Program-made: the position numbers and the translations under genes
In this document: positions 46,589-57,574 of the stretch, one piece after another
Layout of the letters: each line of letters opens with the position of its first letter
Position numbering within the stretch: position 1 is the stretch's first letter
From: Cryptomeria japonica
Taxonomy: Eukaryota > Streptophyta > Pinopsida > Cupressales > Cupressaceae
Assembly: GCF_030272615.1 (NCBI RefSeq)
Contig: NC_081415.1
Coordinates: 379,467,392 to 379,531,391 of the forward strand
Reading direction: 5' to 3'
Length of the DNA: 64,000 nt
The notes under the pieces: model-generated
The model's database searches: none
Told to the model about the DNA's origin: nothing
What the model saw: the letters and a program-made list of their open reading frames with translations, nothing else

Positions 46589-46848
46589 TTGATACTTCTA
46601 GAACATGTTTGATTTATGAATTTTTGGGAGTTTTGAGCTTGCAAGTTAAAAGTCTTCTTGGAGGGGTCTTGGAGATTGTCTTTTACAAACAGCCCCGAAT
46701 CACAAAAATAATCTCACGGTTGTATCCAAAGCAGCCAAGAGATGCTTTTTAACATATAATTTGTTATATTTTGGCAACTTATTTCTTGTATATTGCAGGA
46801 AGTATATACAACAAATTTACACATCTTAGATTTCTTTTTTCAATATTG

Positions 46849-46851
<3 letters not shown>
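46589..46851. other. Leader-like sequence, no gene
   Basis: Presumed start of an internal region after the PBS; no ORF or repeat recognised. Confidence 0.35.

Positions 46852-46901
<50 letters not shown>
46852..46901. repeat. (AC)25 microsatellite
   Basis: An uninterrupted run of about 25 AC units, followed a few bases later by an A-rich run. Confidence 0.98.
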
Positions 46902-46903
<2 letters not shown>

Positions 46904-47722
46904 CATACTTTAAAAAAAAAAAATCTAGAAAATTAACAAAATAGATGTACTATTTTTGCATTCCTTGAATAAATTCTTATATCTACTTTTAGTAAGAATC
47001 TTTGATATATTTATTTTTTAGTTTTTTAAAATAATAAAAAATTATTAAAATATAAATATTAAAAAAAATTTACACAGACGACTATAATACACAATCCGTG
47101 ACTGTGTAATACACAATTTGCAACTACAAAGTTTGTGGCTATGTAGGCTTATAAACCAAAAAACAAAAGTTTTTAATAAAGTTTAATGGATAAAGTTTGA
47201 TTTTTATGAAATTTAATTTTTATTAAAAAAAAAATTTAAAAACCTTTTTATTCAAAAATTTCAAATCGTTATATATCTCAGTCATGGGTTTGCAAACACT
47301 AAAATTATCAGTCTTTATTTTTCATGATAATCAACTTGCAAGAAGTATATACATAAATAGTGAAAATGCATAAACAATGAGCTATTGTCATTGGATCAAC
47401 CCACAAACCTAGATCTGAGCAATGTAAGAGTGTTCAGATATCTTCCTACAAGGAGCTCCTAAAATGTCGGGACCAGAATTCCCGTCACTCTGATCCTCTG
47501 CACTTTTCATTGTCCAAAGGGGAACCTATTCATCTTTGTAAATAAATCCAATTCTGAATATCACAGCTTCGTACCTATTCCTGTGCAGACTAGAGAAGGG
47601 AAATAGGTTGGGAATAGGGGTTTTACTTAGGTCAAACCTCACTTTTGGAATTAACCATGAAATAGAAATGAAATGTAAATGAATTGTAGTAATGAAAGTG
47701 ATCTCCTTTTGAGGGAAATGTT
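46902..47722. other. No recognised feature
   Basis: AT-rich sequence without recognisable coding. It ends at the target site of element F. Confidence 0.4.
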
Positions 47723-47727
47723 GAATA
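47723..47727. repeat. Target-site duplication of element F (left)
   Basis: GAATA, identical to 54349-54353. Confidence 0.9.
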
Positions 47728-48528
47728 TGTTAGGGGTCCCACAGATACTAAGAGGGGGGGGTGAATCAGTATCTAACTGGTAATAGGAATTTCTTTTGTT
47801 AAAACATGCAGAACATAATATAATAGTGTACTGGTATGCAAGAAACAATGCAATAAATAGAATCAAGAACATCCACATGAAAATTACACCATAACACAAG
47901 ATGTTAACGAGGAAACCCAGTGTGGGAAAAACCTTGGTGGGATTTGTGACCCACAATATTCACTCACTGGCCAATAAGAGAATATTACTTACAATAGGGG
48001 CCTACACATGCAGGAAGGCCAACTGCTTAGAGCTCACTGCTCAATGGGAAGTCACACTGACTTACAATAAGGATTATACTAATCCAATAACTTGTATTGT
48101 TTTACAATAGCATCTTCAATGCCAGATTCAGTACCGGTTCCTGCTCTGTTCTTTACATATACCCTTGACCTATATTTTGCACATTAGGTCTGCCTAATAT
48201 TTTCCTTAATACTTCTACTACCTCATATAAATGTTTACAATGATCTCCTTTATATATAAGAGTCATTTTACAATTTGCCAAGTCAGCTTACAATAATAAA
48301 CAAAATATTGCATAACAAAAATCCTGTCAGCCTCTGTGTCGGTATACTTGTTTTCTTCTGTGTCGTTGCCGGTGTAGAGTGTGATCTGCTGATGCTAGTG
48401 TACTATCTTGCCAGTATATTGCTTTGCTGCTATAATGTCTTGTCGGTGCCATAGGATTGCAAGGTTTCCATCAATGACAAAACCTTCAATCACATACAAT
48501 GTCTCATTGGACTGTGCATATGCCAACA
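47728..48528 (-). mobile_element. 3' LTR of element F
   Basis: 801 bp; minus-strand TGTTGGCATATGCACAG to GGACCCCTAACA. TATA-like TATATATAAA lies on the minus strand at 48249-48258. Terminal hairpin arms: AGATACT (47743) and AGTATCT (47768). Confidence 0.93.
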
Positions 48529-48544
48529 ATCTCCCCCTTTGGCA
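48529..48544 (-). other. Polypurine tract of element F
   Basis: Minus-strand GCCAAAGGGGGAGAT directly before TGTTGGCATATG. A second tract of the same type (GATGCCAAAGGGGGAGTAG on the minus strand) lies at about 48684-48702. Confidence 0.88.
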
Positions 48545-48756
48545 TTGATGGCAACACTCATGAGAAATTTCAAAAAGTATTCAAAAATGTGTAGATCAAA
48601 AATGTTACCAAAAATGTTTACCAAAAATGTGAGAGCTCCCCCTGAGCATATGATTCCTATGTTCTGAATTTTCTCATCCCACTACTCCCCCTTTGGCATC
48701 AATGACAAAGGTTGTCAAGATGTCAGTAGAGTTTGTAGTTTCATCTATCCATAACC

Positions 48757-51700
48757 TCAACCTTGTAGTTGGGTAGTTATAATCTGAAAAAGATCTCCCA
48801 AAATTAAGTTTATACTATCCATAAACTTCTTACTATCCTTTATTGTTGTCTCTGTTCTCTTCACTGTACCGGTGAGATGCTGCAAATGCTCTGCCGGTGT
48901 TTTGCTTCCCTGTGTTAATGCCTCAAAAATTTCCTTCTGCAGAGATGCTAAATAGTCCAATCTTGGACTTAGTTTAGATCTCAAATGTTTTGCCTTGTTT
49001 ATTATTCTTTCTTTCTCCCTTTCTAATTTGAGTAGTTCTTCCTCAAAATTTGCTATCTTCTCTTCAAAAACTGATAGTGTATCAGGTGAGTTGACAAAGC
49101 TATCTGCAAGTTTATTTATCTCATCCTGTGCCTTGCTCATTTTCTTGTCAATATCTATAGTCAAAAAGTTTGTTTTACATGTATCTTTATACACATTTTT
49201 GTATTCTTTCAACAAATTACACCATTCTAGTAGAAGTGTGTCAAAATCTCTGTTACACTTCTTTATTTTCTCATCAAAGAATTTCTGTTTTTCAATTTCT
49301 ACCTTATCCTTCACTGACTCTTCCTTTATTTTCTCAATGTTTTCGGAGATATATTTACACAATGTATCCAATTGTCCTAAAGAATCTTTATTATCTATAT
49401 TACAGTTGGGAGCTATTACCTTCAAAATTGGTATAGAATCATCAATTGCTTTGTGAGCCTGTGAGCTACAGTCAGTTATTTTCTTGATAGAATCAAGTAA
49501 TACCTCGGTCACATTTGTTGATTTGAATGCTAATGATGATCCAACAATCTGAGTACCGGTGGAAGTAACCATGCTTGTATTGACCTCTGGTAGGTTAGTT
49601 TGTGTCTGCATTTCTTTAAGCACTGGTTTTCCTACTTCACTAGTTATCGGTGGCGTTGTTTCCTTATGTACCTATTTCGGTTGATGTTGTTCTGAAGCCT
49701 TTAGCTCTATTGGTTTCTCTGTATGTTGTATTGTCTTAGTCTGTGACTCAGTCTCTACCTTTTTCTCTATATCTTCTGTCGGTTTCTCTGTTTCCCCTGC
49801 TACCGGAGGCTCATTAGCCATATCTGACTTATCAGTTGTATCTTTGTCTACTATTATGTTGATCTTCTGAGTATCAACATTCATAGTATATAGGACTTCA
49901 AAATTAGGATTGTTATCCTCTACATCCATAATTTCAGCTGCCGGTTGATCCTCAGTAGTTGTTATTTTCACCGGTGGAGGTAGGTTATCTTTAACTTTGA
50001 TGCTTGGTGGTCCACCAACTTTACCTTTCCCCTTGTCTCTATCTTTCTGATATACCTTTATAGGTTTAGGGTTCCTATACTCTTCTTGTTTTTCTTTTTC
50101 AACTAGGAATATATCCCATCCATCTTATGTTTCCTTTGTCACTTCATTAACTCTTCCTGCCATTAGTGAAATATGTCGGTGTGCAGTAGAGAATACGGAC
50201 CGGTTTGCTTGAGCAATCAAATCATCAATTTCTTTTGGAGAGTTTACCAGATATATAGCAAGTAGCTTCTCAATTTTTATTTTCTTATCTAATTCTATCA
50301 CTGCTTGCCTTCTAGCCTCAAGTCTTTTGAATAATTCATCAGGAATTTCATTTACTACTTCCATCAAAAAATTCTTGTACATGTCCATATGCAATATAAC
50401 ACTATTCTCAACTTGCTCTTTCTCATCAACTGTTAGAATGTCATATATTTTCTCTATGTTCTTCAGTTTACCTTCCTCTGTGATTTCATTTAGCAGTATA
50501 TCAAGAGGGGCCAAGTCTATGTTTGTCCTTTTCTTCTTCTTAGGTGTCAATTTCTTCTTTGGTGTGGCATTTCTAACCGGAGATCTTACCGCTTGTTGCT
50601 TTTGCCTTGTTCTTCTAGGTGAAGGTGTGGTTGCCGGTGAGGGATCCCTTTTTCTCACAACTCTTTTAAAAGTTGCTGGTATGTCACCTTCCGAAGAAGT
50701 ACCTACCGGTGATAGGTGAGTTTCAGGTTGTGGAGCTGCCAACTCATCCTATGTTATGTCGGTTTTCTTCAATACATCTTCCTTAATGGCTTTTGCTTGT
50801 CTGGACCCTTTCCTTACAAATGCCTCAACCTTCTTTACTCTTTTCTTTGATTGTATTTGGCTTTCTATAGTCTCAGCACTACCAAATACTTCTTCCTTAG
50901 GTTCATTGGGGGCTTCCAGAAGTGCTTTAGCATATGTTTCAACAATGTGATCATCTGTTTCATAGCCCATCTCGATTACCCAAATTGTCCTTGGGATGAC
51001 TACTTCCATCCAGATTTCATCTTTCTTAATGACAAAGCATATATCATCTTTGTATTTGTCTACTATTTTCTGAGATAACCTTATTCTTTTCTTCATTTTG
51101 GTCTTTAATTCTTGAAATTAGTCATTAATATTGTTTTCCTTGTTCTCACCCATGTTATTGAATAGTTCAGTCAACATTTTTCCTACCAGTATGTCATATC
51201 CAAGTTCTTTGTAACCTATACTAGGAACCTATATTGTTATGTGTAGCATTAGGCATACTAACAGATTTCCAAATTTGAAAGTTCCTTTTTTGTCCTTCTT
51301 GATCTTTCCAAGGTTGTCAATTAGTTCATCCTTTAACCATTCACATATGTCAATTTTTGCATTGTCTGTTACCATATCATAAGCACTCTTAATGCATAAA
51401 CTTGAAACTGAATTAAGTCTATTAGCATGAGTGGCTTTATAACCTAATATCATACTGATCAATCTCACATTGATATCTTTTACATCATTAACCCTTAGAG
51501 ACCTCTTGTCGAATGTTGCACCAATTAGGTTTATAACTAGGTCATTGGGAACCTTCTTTGTTTTATCTGGTCTCTTACCGGTGGTCAGTAACCCTATGAT
51601 AGCTTTCATAGCTTCCTTGGTGATCTTATGGATTGCATCTAACCAGAAAAATTCTCCATGTACTCTGCTTAAAAATCCTAATCACATCCTTAGGAAATTC

Positions 51701-52015
51701 AGGAATGCTAAGGATCTCTGTAAATCCTAGGGTCTCAATAATCTTGTGTTCATCTTTAACATTGCCAGTGTTATCACATATCACAATTTTATACATGGTT
51801 TTTATTTCCTCATCTCCTAACTCTTCAATGTTGTAGTGGACGTACATTCTGGGGTCTTCAGCATATACAACTCCCTTAGGAATTTGAGAAAAAGAACCTA
51901 AGGTATCATCCTTCTTTTCTATCTCAGGAACTAACTGAAATACGGGCCTAGGTCTTTTTATTACTTCAACAATAGTAGGATTTGCTATGTATTCAATTGC
52001 AGAGGTGGATGCCAT
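48757..52015 (-). pseudogene. Element F ORF2, unknown ~1,090-codon protein
   Basis: It starts at ATG 52015 (MASTSAIEYIANPTIVEV); the start is fixed by the matching MGSSSTPEFIANPTVIEV in element G. Layout: an N-terminal globular domain of about 350 residues (TFDKRSLRVNDVKDIN, ILGYKATHANRL, KDEIWMEVVIPRTIWV); a basic linker (SPRRTRQKQQ, TPKKKLTPKKKKR) that could be a nuclear signal or bind nucleic acid; a helical domain (ENSVILHMDMYKNFL, LEARRQAVIELDKKIK); a Thr/Glu-rich linker; a C-terminal coiled coil of about 280 residues. I recognise no known family and no polymerase, integrase or protease motif. Lesions: one frameshift near 51620 and about five stops. Confidence 0.8.
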
Positions 52016-52154
52016 GATTAAATACCTTTTACTACCTTGGATGGATGATTGCTTGAAGTGTGCTTGCTTCTTGCTAGAAATGCCTTAGCTCAGAATCTTC
52101 GCGCTCTCTGAAAATTTGAAATCACAGTGAAATGAAATGGAGCCAAAACCTTAT

Positions 52155-52163
52155 TTTATAATG
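52155..52163 (-). promoter_or_regulatory. Conserved TATA-like motif upstream of ORF2 (F)
   Basis: Minus-strand CATTATAAA lies about 140 bp upstream of the ORF2 ATG, followed by TTTTGGCTCC and then AGAGAGC. The same order occurs in element G at 57422. It may be an internal promoter; there is no direct evidence of transcription. Confidence 0.5.
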
Positions 52164-52318
52164 TCTTTTCACCATCTACCACATTAATTGCATGTCGGTT
52201 AAATATTCACTTAACATTGTTTGCTGGTAATAGATAATTTTTCAACTTCTTATCTCTAACCGAGGGAATAATTAGCACACATATTAATAGATTGCCAAAC
52301 CCTCAAGGAAATTTTTCT

Positions 52319-53476
52319 TCAATTAGATGAAGAACTTCCTGTCGGTGGAACACTGCTTTGTCCTTCCGATGAAGCATCACTCTGTCCTACCGGTGAAGCA
52401 TTGATTGGTTCTACCAGTGGAGGAGTATTCCCAATATTTAGATCAACTTTTCTAATCCATTGTTTTGAGAATTCTTGCTTAACCTCGTCAACTTTTTCTT
52501 TACCTTTCAAGCTAGCACTTTTGTTGTCTATCGGTGTTCCTTTACTTCTACAAAATTTAGCAATATGCCCAATATTGTTACATGCATAACAAGTTACATT
52601 ATTCTTCTGAATAGCTTTCCCATAACCTATGCCGATTTGTGTTCTGCATTGATTTGATAAATGTCCAAATCTTCCACAAACATAACATCTCACATTCATT
52701 CTACAGTTTTCAGAGTTGTGACCAACTTTGTTGCATTTTGAACATTGACCGATGGGTGTGTTGATATTCTGATAATTCCTAGATCTACATTCATTTTCTC
52801 TATGACCATACTTATTACAGTTAAAGCATTTTCCATTGAATTTATAAGCATTAGGTTGTGTTACCGGTTTGCTGTGATCCTAAGTATTTGCAGTACCGGA
52901 GCTTTCACCAACTTCAAAGCCAATTCCAGAAGTGTCACCTTTAGGTTTTTGATTTTTCAGCAAGGTACCAAGTTCCTCTGAGCTTTTCTTGAATTTTTCT
53001 TTGTGTTGATTTGCAGTTTCCGGTTCTCTTTCCAAGATTTCCTTTTGTCTCATCAATTCATTTGAGTCATTCTGAGTATGCACCAGATCTATCTTCAACA
53101 TGTCATTTTCATAGCTAAGTCTTGTGTTCTCATTTGCTGCATCACTTAGTCTTCTAGTCAATTCTTCTTCATTCTTCTTCCTATCCTCAATCTCTTTGCA
53201 AAATCTCATAGTCATATCCTGCATTTCATTTTTTGTTGTCATGATCTCTTGTTTCAACTTTCTTATCATATCATTAAGTGATTCCTTTTCATCATTCTCA
53301 TTTTGCAATTTTTCACAAAGTTCTCTTCTCTTATTTCTTGCAACAGTAAAATTTTCTTGAAGTGCCTGAATGATCTCTTGAGCTGCCCTTAAATCATCTT
53401 CTAATTTGATATTTTTCAATTTCTCTGCATCATAGTCTGTAAGAGCTCCTTCAAGTTGCTTCATCAGATTTTCCAT
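52319..53476 (-). pseudogene. Element F gag with coiled coil and four CCHC knuckles
   Basis: The start is ATG 53476 (MENLMKQLEGALTDYD), just after the PBS. The first ~200 residues are almost all heptad-like helix (IKLEDDLRAAQEIIQALQ, KKNEEELTRRLSDAANEN), predicting a coiled coil. One TAG near 52880 replaces Gln. After it come four knuckles: CFNCNKYGHRENEC, CSKCNKVGHNSENC, CYVCGRFGHLSNQC and CYACNNIGHIAKFC. The tail is Ser/Pro-rich and ends SSSSN and stop at 52319. Apart from the single stop the frame is open. Four knuckles suggest strong RNA binding; a Gag role is inferred from position. Confidence 0.88.
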
Positions 53477-53533
53477 CTTTACCAGTGTCAAGATCTTCCT
53501 CAAGCTGTTAGGCTTCTGAAAATAGAGGACCAA

Positions 53534-53545
53534 GCTCTAATACCA
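53534..53545 (-). other. Primer-binding site of element F
   Basis: Minus-strand TGGTATTAGAGC, one base from the exact tRNA-Met site, two bases after the LTR end. Confidence 0.85.
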
Positions 53546-53547
53546 AT

Positions 53548-54348
53548 TGTTAGGGGTCCCACAGATACTGCGAGGGGGGGGTGAATCAGTATCTAATCGG
53601 TAATAGGAATTTCTTTTGTTAAAACATGCAGAACATAATATAATAGTGTACTGGTATGCAAGAAACAATGCAATAAATAGAATCAAGAACATCCACATGA
53701 AAATTACACCATAACACAAGATGTTAACGAGGAAACCCAGTGTGGGAAAAACCTCGGTGGGATTTGTGACCCACAATATTCACTCACTGGCCAATAAGAG
53801 AATATTACTTACAATAGGGGCCTGCACATGTAGGAAGGCCAACTGCCTAGAGCTCACTGCTCAATGGGAAGTCACACTAACTTACAATAAGGATTATACT
53901 AATCCAATAACTTGTACTATTTTACAATAGCATCTTCAATGCCAGATTCAGTACCGGTTCCTGCTCTGTTCTTTACATATACCCTTGACCTATATTTTGC
54001 ACATTAGGTTTGCCCAATATTTTCCTTAATACTTCTACTACCTCATATAAATGTCTACAATGATCTCCTTTATATATAAGAGTCATTTTACAATTTGCCA
54101 AGTCGGCTTACAATAATAAACAAAATATTGCATAACAAAAATCATGTCGACCTCTGTGTTGGTATACTTGTTTTCTTCTGTGCCAGTGCCGGTGTAGAGT
54201 GTGATCTGCTGATGCTGGTGCACTATCTTGCTGGTGTAATTCTTTTCTAGTATAATGTCTTGCCAGTGCCATAGGATTGCAAAGTTGCCATCAATGACAA
54301 AACCTTCAATCACATACAATGTCTCATTGGAGTGTGCATATGCCAACA
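53548..54348 (-). mobile_element. 5' LTR of element F
   Basis: 801 bp, TGTTGGCATATGCACAC to GGACCCCTAACA on the minus strand. TATA-like box at 54069-54078 (minus). Hairpin arms AGATACTG (53563) and CAGTATCT (53587). Confidence 0.93.
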
Positions 54349-54353
54349 GAATA
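54349..54353. repeat. Target-site duplication of element F (right)
   Basis: GAATA, matching 47723-47727. Confidence 0.9.
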
Positions 54354-55342
54354 ATGTCTGAAACACTAGTGTTGTACATTTTAATATCTCCATAAGGAAT
54401 TAGGGTTTCATAAAGTCTTCATAATCATAGAAGATGAATGTCAACTCCAATTCTTGAATCTTGACCTTACTTTTTGTCCAATTCTTGAAAGATGATTGAT
54501 TGCTTGCTCACTTGAATTTGAATGTTTGATTGCTTGAATTGATTGGATGAATCTCTTACATGGTTATCAAAATGAGAGGGGTAGACTTTCTTTTATACAT
54601 TTTTGTCGAAAAACAATTTAATTTTCCAACATGAGCCAACATGGGATCAGGATTCCCACTCAAATGATGTTACCATTGAGGGGCCCCAAAATAGGTCCTA
54701 ATTAGAAGGACCAGAGCGCTAGCGCCCTGGTCTTGATCAATCAAGGAAATGGGAAATGGGATAAGAAAGTGTGCACTCCACAAAAAATGAATTATTTGCA
54801 TGGTGTGAGAAAAAATAGGGCTCTAATTAGGCCTTGGGACATGAACACCAAGGTGAGGGCCCACATGAGGACGTAATTACAAGGGAATACAATTTAGGAT
54901 GCTACAACTTCTATTTAATCTTAACATTTGTTTTGTTTTTTGCTATAGGTTCACCCCTGGTCATATGGAAGATCATGGGCTTCACTAATCAAGCACCCAA
55001 CACTCTTGCTTCTATCCCTTGGTCCTTTGGGTGGCCAAGCACCATCCCTAAGGGGCTTAACTAGACCCCCTCTTACATGTATTTCATAAAATAGCAGTTT
55101 CACAAAATCCGGTGTAACATTTTCCTCACAATTCAAATTTTCAAGCTTCAAAAAGAATTAGTAATTTGACTTAGAGCTCTACACTGTGGTGAAAATTAAT
55201 TTTCTAGATTTTTCTCTAAAAATCAAGTACAAATGTCCAAAGTTACCCTTTCTTTTTGAACTTAAAATGCTCATATCTTTGTCTTACGAAATCATTTTTA
55301 GCCCTAATTTTTAAATTTATTAGTAAAAACATGAGGAATCCA
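54354..55342. other. Spacer between elements F and G
   Basis: About 1 kb with no recognised gene. It holds a near-perfect 24-bp inverted repeat at 54709-54732 (arms GACCAG and CTGGTC around GCGCTAGCGC, one mismatch). This was one piece with the sequence left of 47728 before F inserted. Confidence 0.5.
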
Positions 55343-55347
55343 TTTTT
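55343..55347. repeat. Target-site duplication of element G (left)
   Basis: TTTTT, matching 61999-62003; low complexity, so weaker support alone. Confidence 0.65.
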
Positions 55348-56118
55348 TGTTGGAAAATGCACACTCCAATGAGAAATTGTACGTCATTGAAGGTATTGTC
55401 ATTGATGGCAACCTTACAATCATATGATACCGGTAGGCAGCAATAGACTCTACACCGGCATACATTCACTGACACCGAAAAGATTGATTACCGACACCCT
55501 GGCCGGCAGGATTTTATTTATTGCAAAATGTAATTAATTGTAATATCTTTTTGAAAGCCAACAAGGCATATTGTAATAAGGCTCATATATAAGTATGAGA
55601 TCTTAGAGAAGATTTGTAGATAGGATATATAATGGATATTATGTGTGAATATTAAGGCAGAGTTTGGAATAAGGTTTTGGAAGTTACAGAGCTTAAATCG
55701 GTACTGGATTTGGCATAGCAGATGCCCTTTTGTAGCAGTACATGACATTGGATTTTCATAATCCACTTTTGTAAGTCAGTGAGACTTCTCTTTTGTATCT
55801 AAGCAGTGAGCTTTAGGCAATTGGCCTTCCTGCATGTGCAAGCCCCTATTGTAATAGTAATATTCTCTTATTGGCCAGTAAGCAAATATTGTGGGTCACA
55901 AATCCCACCGAGGTTTTTCCCACACCGGTTTTCCTCATTAAAAATACGGTGTTATGGTGTGTCTTTCATGTTGTGGTTGTTGTTCTTATTTACTGCATTA
56001 ATTTTGGTTTATCGATACAGAGTTTTGGAATGCTTTTCATTTAATAAGTTAATAAAATTAATTAACCGGTTAGATACTGATTCACCCCTCCCTCTCAGTA
56101 TCTTTGGGAATCCTAACA
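55348..56118 (+). mobile_element. 5' LTR of element G
   Basis: 771 bp; TGTTGGAAAATGCACACTCC to GGGAATCCTAACA. CATATATAAG near 55585 is the TATA candidate. Hairpin arms AGATACTGA (56072-56080) and TCAGTATCT (56095-56103) pair perfectly around a C-rich 14-base loop. Confidence 0.92.
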
Positions 56119-56120
56119 AT

Positions 56121-56132
56121 TGGTATCAGAGC
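56121..56132 (+). other. Primer-binding site of element G
   Basis: TGGTATCAGAGC, exact initiator tRNA-Met site, two bases after the LTR. Confidence 0.93.
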
Positions 56133-56189
56133 CCGGTCCTCTATTTTCAAAAGCCTAACAACTTGAGGAAGATTCTGACACTGGTAGAG

Positions 56190-57271
56190 ATGGAAAACTT
56201 GAGGAAGCAACTAGAAACATCTCTTGTAGAATATGATGCAGAAAAGTTGAGGAATATTAAACTTGAAGATGATCTGAAGGCTGCATAGGAAATCATTCAA
56301 GGACTTCAAAAAAATTTCACTATTGCTAGGAACAAAAGAAGAGAACTTTCTAAGAAGATGTAGAGTGATGATGATGAGAAATAAACTCTTAATGACCTTG
56401 TGAACAAACTGAGACAAGAAAATAGAAAAATGAAGAATGAGATGCAAGATATGACCATGAGATTTTGTAAAGACATTGAAGATAGAAAGAAGAATGAAGA
56501 TGATTTGGCTAGAAGAATCAATGATGCTGCAAATGAAAATCTAAGACTCAGTCATGAGAATGATATGTTAAAAACATATATGATACTCTTGGAACATGAT
56601 AAAACTAAACTCATGAGACAACAAGATTTCTTGGAAAATGAGTTGGCTACTGCAAATCAACACAAGGAGAAATTCAAGAAAAGTTCAGAAGAATTTGATG
56701 ACATGCTGAAAAATCAAAAACCTAATGGTGACACTAATGGCCTTGGCTTTGAAGTTGGTGAAAGCTTCGACACTGCAAACAAACATGATCATAGCAAACC
56801 GGTAAGACAACCTAATGCTTATAAATTCAATGGAAAATGCTTTAACTATAACAAGTATGGTCATAGAGAAAATCAGTGTAGATCTAGAAACTATCAGAAT
56901 AATAATGCACCCACTGGTCAATGCTCTAAATGCAATAAAGTTGTTCATAATTCAAAAAATTGCAGAATGAATGTAAGATGTTATATTTGTGGAAGATTTG
57001 GACACTTATCTAATCAATGCAGAACACATATTGCAAAATTGGACATATTGCTATGTAACAAGATTGGACATATTGAAAAATTTTATAGAAGTAAGACATC
57101 ACCGGCAAATAACAAAGGACCCAACTTGAAAGGTAAAAAAAGGTTGAAGAGGTAAAGCAAGAATTTTCAAAACAATGGATTAGAAAGTCTGACATGAATG
57201 TTAGTGAAGCTATTCCTTCACTGGTAGAACAGAGTATCACTCCACCGGTAGGATATTCTTCATCTAACTGA
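56190..57271 (+). pseudogene. Element G gag
   Basis: The start ATG 56190 (MENLRKQLETSLVEYDAEK) aligns with element F gag. The coiled-coil part is broken by three stops (after DDLKAA, after SKKM, after DDDEK). The open part 56400-57155 holds the helical region and knuckles: CFNYNKYGHRENQC (second Cys lost), CSKCNKVVHNSKNC (Gly lost), CYICGRFGHLSNQC (intact), and a decayed fourth, LLCNKIGHIEKFY. A single-base loss in an A run near 57137 shifts the frame before the Ser-rich tail, which ends SSSN and TGA at 57269-57271. Confidence 0.85.
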
Positions 57272-57421
57272 GAAATAATCCTTTGGGGGTATGGCAACAA
57301 ATTGAAAACATGCTAGTTTACCCTTGGTTGATGGTGAGAAGTTGAATTACTTCTTTACCGACAGATGAGTTAAGTTTTGACTTAACTGGTAGGCATTAAA
57401 TGTGGCAATTGAAAGAAATAA

Positions 57422-57430
57422 CATTATAAA
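57422..57430 (+). promoter_or_regulatory. Conserved TATA-like motif upstream of ORF2 (G)
   Basis: CATTATAAA lies about 150 bp before ATG 57575 in the 303-bp gag-ORF2 spacer, followed by GTGTTTTGGCTCC and CAGAGAGC, as in element F. Confidence 0.5.
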
Positions 57431-57574
57431 GCAAGTGTTTTGGCTCCTTTTTCATTCATCGAGCATTCAAATCTCCAGAGAGCACAAAAATCCTGAGCGA
57501 AGGCATCCATAGCGAAAAGTGAAGCAATTCATCCAAGCAAATCATCCTAAAGGCAGATTAAGGTATTTATAACT

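Larger units (their letters stand above)
47728..54348 (-). mobile_element. Element F: Gag plus unknown ORF2, no pol
   Basis: 6621 bp on the minus strand: 5' LTR 53548-54348, PBS variant, gag (53476-52319), spacer with a TATA-like motif, ORF2 (52015-48757), PPT, 3' LTR 47728-48528, target duplication GAATA. LTRs are both 801 bp and differ at a few percent. No protease, integrase, RT or RNase H motif occurs between the LTRs, and the spacing leaves no room for them, so this is non-autonomous by design rather than by deletion: element G has the same layout. LTR, PPT and PBS features are of the copia (Sirevirus-like) kind. Confidence 0.93.

Noticed and set aside
48995-49456. 153-codon plus-strand frame
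   Set aside because: Antisense of the coiled-coil part of element F ORF2; Ser/Phe-rich as expected for an antisense coiled coil.
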